NCBI GenBank assembly: GCA_024138015.1
Contig: JAMXBB010000006.1
Span: 69,687,581 to 69,751,580 of the forward strand
DNA from: Lumnitzera littorea
Lineage: Eukaryota; Streptophyta; Magnoliopsida; Myrtales; Combretaceae
DNA length: 64,000 nucleotides
Direction of reading: 5' to 3'
Part shown: positions 23,081-35,144 of the stretch, one piece after another
How positions within the stretch are numbered: position 1 is the first letter of the stretch
How the letters are laid out: each line of letters opens with the position of its first letter
The notes under the pieces: generated by a model
What the model was told of the DNA's origin: nothing
Databases searched by the model: none
What the model saw: the letters and a program-made list of their open reading frames with translations, nothing else
Program-made: the position numbers and the translations under genes

Positions 23081-24565
23081 AGTTAAATAATTTAGTCGTT
23101 GCTTTTCAATTTTCATGTTTAGTTTAAACAAGTGTTAGTTAGTTAGTTGCAATCTTTAGTTTCCATGTTTTTAACTTTTGAGTGTATGTTTAAGTTCTAC
23201 TCCATTAATAAAATAATGAAGTTTTCTTTTCTTTCACATATGCGCTTATCTTTTATTTTTAGTGTATTTGTTTAGATCTCTCTTGAGCTGACAAATTTAC
23301 ATCATTCAAAACAAATTTTCACGAACATTAGCACAAATCCAACTTATTCAGAGGAGTATCATTTTCTCTAATATTTTCTTCTCTACTATACTTTAATTGT
23401 TTATTCTTGTGCACATTTATTTTTGCAATGATTTAGAATATAGTACAGTAAGGACAATATACTAAATTAAGTATAGGGAAGAGGTATACTACTATTATTC
23501 AGGAAGTCGATATGTTAAATTTTTAACCTTAATTTTTTGAATTTTCAATCCCATTTTAATAGTAAATAATACTTGTGTCTAATTTTTCCTAAGTTATGAT
23601 TGCACATTGTACATGTTACTAGAAATGAATAGTGGAATTCTTATGGAGCAAAAGTCACATACTATTTAGCTTGGGATTTCAAGGCATTAATTAATTAAAA
23701 TTGTGATTAAGCACTAGTCAAATGCCATTTCTAGAGTTTACTTAGATATATGCTTATCCCTTTTTAATTTTTAGAGCCTTATAATCCTTAGTAAATAAGT
23801 AAATGAAACCAGTTTATTGTAATTTCCCTTAAAAATTTTAATTTGTGAAAGGTGTAAATAAGAATAACATGATAAAAAGTGGTTAGTATGGATCAATCTT
23901 AGTTCCTCAAAAGAGCGAGACTCTTTCCTATTGTAATTTGTTGGAAAAATAAAAAGAAAAAGAAAAATTGATATGGATTGGCCTTGGTCCCTCCGAAGAG
24001 TAAGATTTCTTCTCATTATCAATAAGAAATAAAAAAAGCGTTAAATTAATAAGGATCGACCTTGGTCCCTTAAAAAGTAAGGTACTTTGCTGCTGCTAAT
24101 AAGCTTTGGTAATAAATTAAATTAAATGGCCTATCAATGAGAATGCATGTTAGTAGAATGAGTAGGGGAAGAGTAGATACCACATGTATATGCTCTTAAT
24201 TATATTGCTTAGCAAAATTGAGGAGAGATTTGTATATGGTTTTTGTCTAATTAAATAAAATGGAGCTACTTTAGGAGGGAATCCTTGGTTAAATTGCATG
24301 GTTAAACATTGATTTACAAGAATTAGCCATTGAATTCTACTATTTGTGTTTGAGTTGTATTGAAAAATGAGAAAGGAGGACATCGTACAAGTTGCTAGTA
24401 GTGTTTCAAGGATGCATTGACTCTTATCACACGAAGGGGTAAATTTGATTTTTTTTTCCCCAATATTTTAAAATAATAGTAGGCTAATTTGGAATATCTT
24501 ATCCTAATTTCTCAATCCTTGTTAAGGATTGATTTATTTGCTTAAAGAGAAGCGAATGTTTAATT
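23081..24565. other. 3' untranslated region of element D
   Basis: It is non-coding, with three spaced imperfect copies of a GGATCGACCTTGGTCCCT-like block (about 23888, 23972 and 24052), each followed by an AAGAGTAAGA-like run. They may be diverged tandem repeats of about 80-85 bases. Short minus-strand ORFs at 23771-24022 and 24150-24383 are unsupported. Confidence 0.5.
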
Positions 24566-24576
24566 GTGGGGAGATT
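24566..24576 (+). promoter_or_regulatory. Polypurine tract of element D
   Basis: GTGGGGAGATT immediately precedes the TGATGAGC start of the 3' LTR. This is the standard plus-strand primer position and the typical Athila purine word. Confidence 0.75.
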
Positions 24577-25955
24577 TGATGAGCGTAATTTTACACTTAT
24601 TGTTTATGTTATTCTCTTAAATATTTTGAGTTATTTTGATTTAATTTAGATGATTTTACTATTGATTTGAGTCATTTCTTGATCTTAGGGCTTAATGAAG
24701 AAATAAGGTAAAAAGATGAGAATTTAGGTCATTTTTGAAGGAATTTGCACATATTTTGAAGAATGATTTTAAGGATAGCAAGTGTTGAAGGGAATTTTTT
24801 CAAGAATCAAGCAAAGAAGAAGACCATGATTGATCTTCATGGCTGTGTTTCTTAGTCGTGAAGCTTACGTCCTTAATGTCCAATTAAAGGCAAAGTATAA
24901 GATTATGATCTGACTCTACGGCCTTGATTTGTACCTATGATCCTCTTGTCATTAAATTTTAGTTAATTTCTTGAAGAATTATTGTAAGGAGTAGTATAAG
25001 CCTAGACTCTACGGTCGAGTACGTATTTGGTAGACATGCTACGATTTTCAAAAACACTTGCCATTTGAAGATTATTTTATCCAGACAATATAAATAGATG
25101 TCAAACACATGTACAAGAGGAGAAAGATGTCATAAGGATAGAATAGAAGTGTTTTCTTGGGGTTCTAGCCATTTTTATCATGAAAGCTCTTGTTTTTATC
25201 ATGTCTTTAGTGTAGAATCATCGATATCTAAACGTATAACATTGAGGTAACATGTAGTGTACTTTATTTGTATTTATTCTAACATAATTCTCTTATTCTT
25301 ATCAATTCAATTACGTGTTTTGTATTGATTAAGTTGTTATTTCTAAGGTTTCAACTTAATTATTAGATTTTATGTATTGAAGTTGTAAGGCCAATACATA
25401 AATAGATGTACCGTAATTGAAAAGATTTAATATAAGCTTAGAGATAAGTTATAGACTTCTTTTGGAATTTATTTTGATATATTACTTGTTATGGAATTCT
25501 TGTTCTTAATGCTTTTTTAATGAGTACTATTCAGAAGCGATTTGGCTATAATGTAATTGGGATTAAAAATTAATAGAGAAGTGATTCTTATTAATTTAGT
25601 GATTGAATTCCTTCGATTAATAAGAATATGGAATACATTAAAAAGATTTGACTACTACATGTTAATCTTTTAGTGATCAAAGTCTAGACATACCTTTTTA
25701 TGGTAAATTAGGTTTTTGTTAATTAAGTGTAATGTAAGTATTAATCTTAATTAGTTGTTTCTTAAAATCCCTTTTATCCTTTAATTCATCGTTATTATTA
25801 TTATTCAATTTTAATTAGAGTAATTTAGTATGCTTGAGTAAGTATTCATTCCTTATGGAATCAACAACCTTAGACATTAGAAGTTTTCTACAATATTGCT
25901 TGATAGGTCCACTTGCCTAAGTAGTGTGGTACATGCTTATTAACAAGCTCAAACA
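24577..25955 (+). repeat. 3' LTR of element D
   Basis: It begins TGATGAGCGTAATTTTACAC next to the polypurine tract. Near its end, TTCCTTATGGAATCAACAACC corresponds to the conserved block in LTR A and solo LTR M. The end is placed at about 25955 by length comparison with LTR A (1.38 kb), not by a clear CA plus duplication. No coding sequence is seen. Confidence 0.65.
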
Positions 25956-26035
25956 TATAGGTGGTCTAAGCTTAGGCGCAGTCATTATGTGTGCACAAAT
26001 GGTGCTAATAGTGGTTTAAACCTTAGGTTAGGGTT
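25956..26035. other. Short flank between elements D and G
   Basis: Eighty bases of unassigned sequence ending GGGTT just before the TG of the G LTR. GGGTT would be the left target duplication of G, but its partner is not found. Confidence 0.3.
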
Positions 26036-27498
26036 TGTCACATCCCAATATAACATAGTTATGCCATCATATAGAAAAACCTGTTATAACTAGACATAAA
26101 TCTAACAAAAGATCATATTTTGTACATTTAGCCATTAAAACGAGTTCAGTTGTAGGCTTTCATGATACAAATATATACAATATTTACAGCTCTCAAAACT
26201 TCGAATGTTGTAACTTCATTTATTGAAAATAAACATCCATGATTCTGTTATACTTGCTGTACAAAACTTCCACTTTTCCAAAACAACTGACTCTAACTAG
26301 AGTTATCAAAAGTCCATCTTGCTAATGATGCTGCCCTAAAATCTACTTAATAACCTGAGGATTTTATCCCCTTAGCTTATTATAAGTTGAGTTAGAGTGG
26401 ATAAACAAGTAGCAATACAATATTGCACATAACATAAGCATACAAATATCATATTAAGTTAATTAGCCAGCTAATAAATAGGATAATGTATATAACGTAT
26501 GCCATGCTAATGCATGTGACATGTATCGGTATTGATATCCTAGCCAACCTAGCTACTCGCTTGATTTCATCAACTTCAAATCTAGGCATCTAGATAATAT
26601 ATCTAGGAACCTAGCAACAATTCATCCTAGCAAACCATATAGTATGGTTGAGGTTTTTAGTTAATGCAAATCTATATGCATCAAATCCCAACTTTGAAAA
26701 CTTATCCTAGCAAAATCATAAGTTTCAGAAATTTGACCCATAGGTACTTTTCATGAATGCATCAACCAATTCTTTGGTAAATACCAAGCAATGCAACCAA
26801 GCTTATTTAGTTATTCCTTTAGATAAACCTTACCCTTCTTTTCTATTCCTTTTCATTTTTAAAAACCTTGGTATTAGGTTTACTTAAGTGAATACCTTAA
26901 GAGATAGGGTAAGTACCTAGCATATATTCATGTTAGCACAACTCATCAAAAAATCATATTTAGCCAACACTAGATACATAGCATAGAACATCATATGGAA
27001 CTTTACGTTGTAAATTCAATCCATACATATACAGTTACCACAATCACATAAAAGAGTACTTACTCCTTAATGAGTAGATGTAATTCTACTCTATCAACAT
27101 ATCTATATGCTTGGCTTGTGGGTCATTGCCAAGCCTACTCATTAGCACAAGCTCTTTCTTCAATAATTTCACCTAAAAAAGGTAAACATTACTAAGGTCA
27201 ACTATAGATCATGTAGGTGTATAAATTTCTTCTTAATATTAATTTGTTGGTTTTTAGTTTACTCTAGACTGTTTCTAACTTAGTCTCTAACTTAGCCTCG
27301 AATTTAACTTCTAACTTTGCTTCTAAATCACTTTCTAATTTGATTTAACTTCAAAATCTCTAATCAAATACTATTTAACTTATATTCTCGGTTAACTAAT
27401 TAAAAATTACCTGGCATTTTACCTAACTTAGTCATTTAAGTTTAACTTACATAAGAAACTTTAAGTACAACCTCTAATTCTCTCTTTGCATTAGCTTT
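26036..27498 (-). repeat. 3' LTR of element G, piece 1 (family L2)
   Basis: It starts TGTCACATCCC and matches 45924-47345 nearly throughout, for example TAACTAGACATAAATCTAA, CATGATACAAATATATA and AAATAAACATCC-type blocks. No primer site lies to its left, fitting the outer end of a 3' LTR. It breaks at 27498 where the LTR of H begins. Confidence 0.88.
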
Positions 27499-28080
27499 TG
27501 ATATCGACGATGGTCATGGATGAACATACAACCAACGGTATTGGATGAATAAATGGGTTTAATCCGTAAGATGGCTTGAAAGAATGAATGGAGGTCAAAG
27601 GTTGAACAGGGGTTCTCATGCATCAATGTTGGATATGATGCACCAATGCCTTACACATGCTCAAGTCACACTTGATATTATGTACAAGTGCAGCTAGAGG
27701 TCACTTACCACTAGTCTATACTCAATTGTTCTAGATAAGAGTAAACAAAGTAAGTAGAAAACACTTAGCTCAAAGGAAAAGTTATGTATTCAATATTCTA
27801 GATATTGATTCTATTATGGTTGATGCAAAATATAGTTATTTATATGGCCTAATTAGGGTAAGTCCTAGGTTACTATAAATTACTTAAAAGATTCCTACTA
27901 GAAAAGAAAAAAGTGCATATTATATAAGGGCAATTCGATAATCGAAACAAAAAGGAATATCCTTTGCAAAGGACAATACGTATGTTAGAGGATAGGATAC
28001 ATATCCGCTTCTCTATCTAGTGGTCTAAATAGGCGTTAGTTGCTGAATAGAGTTAAGCTGGTTGGATCAGCTAAGTCACC
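27499..28080 (-). repeat. 3' LTR of element H, 5'-truncated
   Basis: It begins TGATATCGACGATGG and matches 42343-42911, including GGAATGGAGGTC, AGAAAACACTTAGCTCAAAGG and AGATTCCTACTAGAAAAG. The partner LTR continues for about 340 bases more (to 43255) that are missing here; integrase sequence starts instead. One deletion therefore removed the integrase C-terminus and the upstream part of this LTR. Confidence 0.85.
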
Positions 28081-28444
28081 TAGCTAGAACTCTCTAGCTT
28101 TTCTTCCTCAACCTTTCTTTTTGAGCTTGGAAATAGCTCAGTTCAAATGGTCCACTACCTTTTGGTGCATTACTTGCAAAGCTTCTGATCTTTTGATAGC
28201 CTGTAGATCTTTAAGGCAATTGGGTGAGGGGATCAAGTCAAGTGGAAGCTCAATATTATAACCATATGCAACCTCAAAGGGTGACTTCTCGGTGATACAA
28301 CGGGTGGTCCTATTGATTGGTAAGTGCATGTCCCAATCAATTGGGTTTCTTCCAACTACAACTTGTAGTAGGGTTCCTAAGGTCCTATTGATGACTTCAA
28401 TCTGTCCATCTATTTGTGGGTGGTAAGATGTATTAAACAACAAC
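28081..28444 (-). pseudogene. Element H integrase, C-terminal piece
   Basis: Minus-strand reading from 28443 gives LLFNTSYHPQIDGQIEVINR, the segment holding the third catalytic residue (Glu of QIEV) of the integrase core. TLGTLLQVVVGRNPIDWDMH and SPFEVAYGYNIELPLDL follow, about 100 residues without a stop. The frame then degrades near 28130 and the expected C-terminal domain is gone. The piece is separated from the rest of the core by I1. Confidence 0.9.
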
Positions 28445-31400
28445 TATCATGCCCCCAAAGTAGTAGAATCGTAATATTCTTACTATACAAACCATTCTAT
28501 GATAGAAGCTAATCTTACAGCTATTTCTTTGATCTGATTTATATAAGGCATCCATAATTAAACTACTTCAAAGTAAATAGTTCTCAAATTAAATATGATT
28601 TTTATCTAAGAAAATATAAAAAATATATACTAGAATTCAGATATTACCATGATTTCATATCATAATCTTATTTAAGTAATACCTTATATGATAATTGAAA
28701 ATTCTAAATTAAGAACTAAAACCTTAGAAATGTATCTGTTCTTCAATTTTTATTATTCACTCCCTAAGATCCAGTAGCTGCAAGCTTCAGGGTAAGTATA
28801 TTGTTGCTTTTTAGCTAGTGCTTACAACAACATTTATAAGGATGTAAGCAACCAACCACTTAATTAGTTGGGATGGAAACTTAAAACTTGACATTAAGTA
28901 CAAACAAATTTATCAACTAGTTATTTTAATACAATGCAACAAACTAATGCCATCGCATCACGTTATCTAGTCTATCATAAGATTAGAGAAATCACACCCG
29001 CTCTAATCCAGGTTGAAGAGTTTAGTGTACATATCAATAGCTCACAACCAAACCCCAGCTTGTGTAATGGAGACACTGCTCTTCTTCCAACTACCTTCGA
29101 ACCATTGACTTCACCCTTGCTACGATCTCCTCTCCTATTACTTAGTTTTACTAAGGATGAAGAAGGGACTAATTATGCTATCTAGTATTATATTTTTCAA
29201 AGGAGTCGATATTTGGCCAGAGAACCCTAAATGTCTCCTTTAATGGGTTGAAATGCTTGATTGGTTAACTTTACAAGCCATATATTATTATGTTTAGTTA
29301 AGGTGATTAGCTTATATCGCACAATACAAAACAATTACAAACTAATACAGTAAGCTAATAATATACAAGAAATTCAAGAACACGTATACTTAGGCATGCA
29401 CACATTCAAACTACTTACATGCATAATTAAGTATAATCTTAAGCCTTTGAGTACTTTGAAATAGTAGTCTGAAATATAGTGACATGTTAATCCCAAACTT
29501 ACTTGGACTTCTTGCTTGCTTACTCATCGTGCGACTCACAGTAGAATGTTGCTAACAATCCGTATAATATGAATGTTGTTTTAGTTCTCATATAACTACC
29601 ATAAATAAATTTTATTCTGTAATTTAAATAATTATTATCTTTAGTTTAGGGTCTTACTACATTTAGGTTAAATCTCAGTTTTTTTCAAACTCATAGTCTT
29701 ACTCAATTATTCAAGTTATATATTTCTTATAACCAAGGTAATTCTAAACTAGTTTTTGATTCAATTTCTGAATCAGTTTCGGAATTTAAGTTTTGTTTTA
29801 GCTTTTGGTTATTGTTTTTATTTGTAAAGTCTAGAAATTCTTTTTAAATCAATATGTGAAATTCATCTAGCTGTGCTTGGGTATCCTAAATTTCCATTTT
29901 AGTTTCTAACTAATATTTTGGTCGGTATAGTATATTATATTCCTAATTTAACTACCGAATTAGCTCCCAATGTGAGAATAACCTATATTTTTTATATAAT
30001 TTCATAAATTCACATTCCAAATTAGATTTATATCATATACCTAATATTATAATTTCATTAATTTTTACTTAATATTTTCTACCCATTTAATTCTTATATA
30101 CACATATTATGTAATATCACCTATCTAACACTTCTATAACTATATCATCGTTCACTACCAAATAACATATTAGGATATGTAATTATATCCTAAATTAGAA
30201 TTTATATCTAAATAATCTCTAAATTACAAGATTAATTTAAATATATCCTTTTTACCTATCATTCAATTACACATATTTACCACATAATACACATAATACT
30301 CACATCTAACACTCCAAATACCACAAATATCATATTACATCAGCAAACAACATCTCATGATACCTAATTACATACTAAATTAGTATTTATACAAAATTAG
30401 CCCTAAATCATAAAATTAACTTAGAATATACCCTTTTTCCTATAATTTTAAGGCCTAAAAATTAGGTAAAATTTTCAATAATTAGATTTTGAAAAATCTT
30501 TTTATAGCACTGTTATAAACACTTTAAATGGTCTACAAAAAAATTTTGAAGTCAAAACTACATCATTAAGTTCATTTAAATATAAATTGAAAACTAACTT
30601 GAATTTAGTTATTTCTGAAGTGCAGTATATCTCGAGATCTAAATTTATCAAATTAACATTTTTTCGTAAATATACATACTAAAATATCCCAAAGTACCAA
30701 ATTTCATAATGTTCCATAACTATTTGATATTTTTAATAAATTAAACAAAAATTAGCCCTAAATTTATCAAATTAATTAATGCTAGCTTCGATTATCACTA
30801 GCCACCATGACCTTGTCAACTAGGTTGGGTACTACCTCCACCGTCTAATGGTGGTGGCTATTGGCTCTCAAGTTATCATTGGGTGTAGCTTCCCTTTTAA
30901 TGCCCTAATTGCACTACTTTTTGTTTAATTTTTGTAAAATTAGTTTCTCTCTTCTTCCCACATCTCTCTAATATTTTTTTTTTTGAATTATTAAGAGTCT
31001 AAAATGAATTATGGAAGTGATCTTTTGAATTTATAGATGAGTTTAACGGTTTTCTTTTAATTTCCATTTATCTCGTATCCCTTATCTCTTCCTTTTTCAC
31101 TTTCTAATTGTCTTAATATTATTGGATGATTTTATTTCTTTAATTTTCAGCTTGCTACACCTTATTTTTGGATATTTCCACATTTTTTCATTTTTTTCTT
31201 GATTTTTCTTTAATTTTTTAATGAATTTTCTTTAGTTAATTAGTATTATTTTAATATATTTCAAGCATTTTAAGTAATTTCGGATATTTTTACCTACATA
31301 TAAATACATATATATTGTATAAATAAATACTCATAAATATTATTTAAGTTATTTTATGATTTTTAGTGTACATATAATTTATTTCGATCGATTCGTTAAT

Positions 31401-31628
31401 TGTCAGAGTTTGTTTTACACGTTTCTGATAAATAATAAGTAATATAAATATAATTCAATATTATAATTTTTACTTATTTTATTATTTATTTTCCTAAATC
31501 CAAATTCATGAGATTACTTTTACTAACATTCCTAGCTTTGTCATAAAATTTAGACTCAATCGAACGACTTATCTAATCACCTTAAATTTTATATATCGAC
31601 TCTTAAATACCTGATTGCAGGGCTTATG
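28445..31628 (-). repeat. Solo LTR I1, family L1, inside H integrase
   Basis: This 3184-base unit begins TATCATGCCCCC and ends GGGCTTATG in plus orientation. Both are decayed forms of the ends of I2 read in reverse (TGTCACGCCCC and GGGGCTTACA), so I1 lies opposite to I2. Integrase reading stops at its right edge (GTKL) and resumes at its left edge (LFNTSYHP). Flanks ACAAC (28440-28444) and GTAAC (31629-31633) agree at three of five, the two differences being transitions. A minus-strand TATA box CTATAAATTC is near 31030. ORF 28934-29185 is non-coding LTR sequence. Confidence 0.85.
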
Positions 31629-32191
31629 GTAACTTAGTCCCCACTCACTTCCAAAGGTTTTTCAATAAATAGTTTAAGAACTTGGGGTCTTAATCAAATA
31701 CGATGTTTCTTAGCACTCCATGCAACTTGACTCCTTCCTACAAAAAGATAAAAAAGATAGCTGAAGCATTGTTAGTTCGATTACATGGCACGAAGTATGC
31801 CATCTTACTAAAGTGGTCTATGGCTACCATGATAGAGTCCTTCTCTTGAGATATCCTTGGAAAACCCAACATAAAATCCATAGTCAATTAAGACCATGGT
31901 TTAGTTAGGATAGGTAATGACAAATAAGGTCCCTACCCATCTTGGCTCTTTGCTTTTCAAAAGGTGGCACACTTTTCTAATGCAGATTGTACATCTCTCA
32001 TCATCTAAGCTAAAAGAACCTCGAGCTATGGACTTCATTAGTTTAAGCCTTCCTAAAATGAACAAACAATCCCCCTCCATGTGCTTCATGCACTGGTAAT
32101 TCTCTTATGGAATAGATCAGGATACATAACTTCCCTTTTTTGAATAGGTATCTATCTTCCTTGTGACAATCACCAGTAGCTTGCCCATCCT
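31629..32191 (-). pseudogene. Element H integrase, zinc module and core start
   Basis: Reading from 32180 on the minus strand gives YLFKKGKLCILIYSIRELPV and HEAHGGGLFVHFRKA, the HHCC-type N-terminal module with its two His. CTICIRKVCHLLK corresponds to the Cys pair. Later frames give VAIDHFSKMAYF-type and VFD-stop-DPKFLNYLL, where the second catalytic Asp region is followed by TAG or TGA stops. The piece ends GTKL at 31634, matching where 28444 continues. Confidence 0.8.
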
Positions 32192-32782
32192 TGTAAGCCC
32201 CAAAGTTCAGCCAAATAACCGTAAGATTGAACTTAGAACTCAAGGTTTAGGGCGATCGGTTAAAAGATCCGATCAAACCCAAATTATAAACTATTGAGAA
32301 GAATATTAGTAAAAATGACCCCGTAAACTTAAATTTAAGAAAATAAGTAATGAAATAAGAGACTATAAAATTTTCAAATTTTAAGCATAATAATTGCTAA
32401 TTACCAAAAAAGCGAAAAGTGTAATATAATAACTAATAAATTACTGGAGATAGATTATATGTATAATAAAAATTTTAGAATGACCAAAATAATAATTAGG
32501 AATGTTCATGTATACCCTACATGTATTTACGTGTAGATAAAAATACGCGAAATTACCTAAATTTACCAAAAACTAAGCAAATAATTAAAGAAAATTATAA
32601 AATAATTGAGGAAAAATCAGAAAAAAATCAGAAGGGTGTGGAATGATGTAAACTTGGTCATGGCATGTCAGGATAAGAAAAAGAAAAATTAACCAATAAG
32701 AATTAAGCAACACAAAAGCCAAAATTTAAGGGATAAAGTAATTGTCTTATCTAATTTAATGCACAATAATTACACTAAAGCC

Positions 32783-32792
32783 CTATAAATAG
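32783..32792 (+). promoter_or_regulatory. TATA box of solo LTR I2
   Basis: CTATAAATAG lies 591 bases into the LTR. The GC-rich core lies 140-250 bases downstream and would be in the leader of the transcript. Confidence 0.65.
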
Positions 32793-32929
32793 TAGGAAAA
32801 ATCCAGGAACTCATTTGGACAATTAGGAATCAGAGAAAATTAGGGAGAGTTGAAAATTGAGAGAAAAATTCGGTTTGGAAAAAAATTAGAAAAATCTGTG
32901 CAATTAGGGCTTCTAAAGGGAACCCCCAC

Positions 32930-33045
32930 CAGACGAGCAGCTGGAAGCGGACGGCCACCACCACCACAAGGTGGTGGTAGCGCCTAGACCGGCCGACAAG
33001 GCCACGGCGGCCCGCGGTGGCCGGAGCCACCCAAATCGGTGAGTC
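32930..33045 (+). other. GC-rich, CG-rich core of solo LTR I2
   Basis: About 115 bases rich in CCACCACC, CGGCCG and GGCGGCCC words, in sharp contrast with the A+T-rich surroundings. The same place in I1 (30780-30870) and C (8550-8640) still shows CCACC/GGTGG words but has lost almost all CG. It also contains inverted CCACCACC/GGTGGTGG words that could fold. Confidence 0.7.
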
Positions 33046-35144
33046 CGATTTCCAGCCCGATTTTGTGTAATTTTGTAAAAATAGTAAATATGATTAGAAA
33101 ATTATGTATTTTGTTATTCTGGGATATTTTTGTATGTAGTTTGTAGGAAAAATATTATTTTGATGAAAACATGATCCGTAATATGTGGTCCTTAAGAAAT
33201 CGTACAAAACCGAGCACATTTCGGTTTAGAAATAAATGACCTTAGGAGTGTAGTTTCAAGCCCAAAATTTTTGTATAGATTAATTAGATGATATAGAACA
33301 ATGCTATGAAGCCCATTTTTAAAAATTAATTTTTGAAATTTTTAGATAATTTTTAGGCCCTAAAATGAGGCATAAAATGGGTAATTTGGAGTTAATTAGG
33401 TGATTAGGATATTAATTACTGATTTAGATAGTAATTAGATGTTTAGGGATGTTAATCTCTAATGTGGAAACATAATCCTAGTCTATGGAGTGTTAAGTGT
33501 AAGTAATGAAGGTGTTATGTGGTAAATGTAGAAAATTAAGAATATATAAAATTGAAAATTAATAAATATGAAAAAATTAGGTTTAATTAGATAATAAATT
33601 AATGAAAATTAGAACATAACAAATCTGAAACAAAATTCAATTTTAGGTAATTATATGAAAAATGTAAAAATTTCTCACAACATGAGTAAATTCGGTACAC
33701 TAATACGGATTTAAGTGTACCGGATGGAATAAAATGCTGACTAGGAGTAGTGATCATATTTAGGGTATCTGGAAATAATGTGGTTAGTTTCACATTATGA
33801 GTTGAAACAAATTTCTAGGGTCCGGGTACAAAACAGAACCTAGAAATCGAACTAGAATCTAATTTAGAAATTGATGCAGAAACTGAAACCGAACCCGAAC
33901 CTAAACCCAAACCTAAAATAATTATAAAAGACTTAAGACCTAGATAATTAGGTATATTAAACCCTAAACAACACATAACAATAAGCGTTATAGGATAAAA
34001 CAAACTTATAATAGTTACATGAAAAACTGAAACCACGTTTGTGTTATAGGGATGATCGGCGATGGCCTGAGCAAATCGGACCTTGAGTGAGTGAGCGAGG
34101 AATCGAGGTAAGTTGGGATTAATACGATGCTGTATTTTGGAGGCTTAAGATTATGCTTGGTTGTGCTTGTTAGTTAGTTGAATGTGTGCATGTGCTTGAT
34201 TATGAGTGATGCTATGATTCTGTTTGTTGCTCTGGCACATATTGTATGAATTGTATGTAATGATTGATCACCCTAAACTGGACTTAATTAAATATACGAC
34301 CAGTAATCATAATCGAACATGCATGGCAACCCGTTAGGGGATTTAGGATTCTCCGGCCAAATACCGACCCCTTCGGAAGGGATAGCGCAGGATTGCAAAA
34401 TGGTCCCTTCTTCATCCTCAGTCGAATTAAGTGACAGGAGAGGAGATCACGGCAAGGGTGAAGGCAGTGGTTCGAAGGTAGTCGCAGGAGGAGCAAGGTC
34501 TCCATTACACAAGCCTAGGTTTGGTTGTGAGCTGTTGCATTAACGGTAACTCCTCAACCCGGATTAGAGCGGGCGCAATTTCTCTAATCTCACGACGGGC
34601 CGGACAACGTCATGCGATGGCATTTGCTTGCACATGCATTGCACCTAATAAGTGATTGAAAACCTTGTTGTGTGTATGGTATAGTTTTAAGTCCTCCGTC
34701 CCTACTTACTGAGTTGTGGTTGCTCACATCCCTATAGACGTCATGCAGGTGCTGGCTAAGAAGCGGTAACCAATTACTCTGAAGCTAGCAACTGCTGGAT
34801 CTTGGGGAGTAAGGAAAAACATTGAAGAATAAACACATCTTTTAAGGTCTAAGTTTTTATTTTAGAATTATTTTTCATTTCCGAGTGATGTAATAACTAG
34901 GGAATATACTATAGAGAATTGTTGTAAACTTTAACTGCAATAATTGAATGATAACATATATATATAATTCCTCACTTCTATAGGTAAATGATTTATTTAA
35001 ATTACAAACTGTCTACTTCAAAGCGGGTTAGTTGTAGACGCCTTGTGTAGATCAGGTCTAGGATAGCGGTTGTGAGGCCAACTTCTATCTTAGGGTGGTT
35101 TACACGGCGGGGCTGTTACGACTCTGCCGCTTCGGGGCGTGACA

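Larger units (their letters stand above)
9372..25955 (+). mobile_element. Element D: Athila-lineage retrotransposon, interrupted by E and F
   Basis: In plus orientation the order is gag C-terminus (9480), PR, RT, RNase H, IN (to about 13590), the Athila-specific ORF (from about 14590), polypurine tract (24566-24576) and 3' LTR (from 24577). E (15352-19390) and F (19613-22868) split the Athila ORF; removing both makes its reading frame resume. The 5' LTR, primer site and gag start are missing at the junction with LTR C. Net of insertions about 9.3 kb remains. Many stops show it is old. The lineage call is strong because the extra ORF downstream of integrase is typical of Athila. Confidence 0.85.
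32192..35144 (+). repeat. Solo LTR I2, family L1, perfect ATCCT duplications
   Basis: This 2953-base unit begins TGTAAGCCCC and ends GGGGCGTGACA, with ATCCT on both sides (32187-32191 and 35145-35149). On the minus strand the pol reading FGPIFAKCKD stops at its right edge and KDGQATGDCHKED resumes at its left, with the Lys-Asp codons forming the duplication. No primer site, polypurine tract or gag/pol is inside. It keeps many CG dinucleotides (GC-rich core at 32930-33040), so it is the youngest L1 copy here. ORFs at 32830-33030, 33599-33793, 33815-34036 and 34284-34543 lie in LTR sequence and have no match. Confidence 0.92.

Noticed and set aside
32830..33030. Minus-strand ORF with Arg/Val-rich sequence in the GC-rich area
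   Set aside because: It lies in the leader of solo LTR I2 on the strand opposite to its TATA box; no known domain.
33875..33920. GAACCC/CTAAACC hexamer-like run resembling telomeric repeat
   Set aside because: Not the plant CCCTAAA heptamer and too short; a microsatellite inside solo LTR I2.
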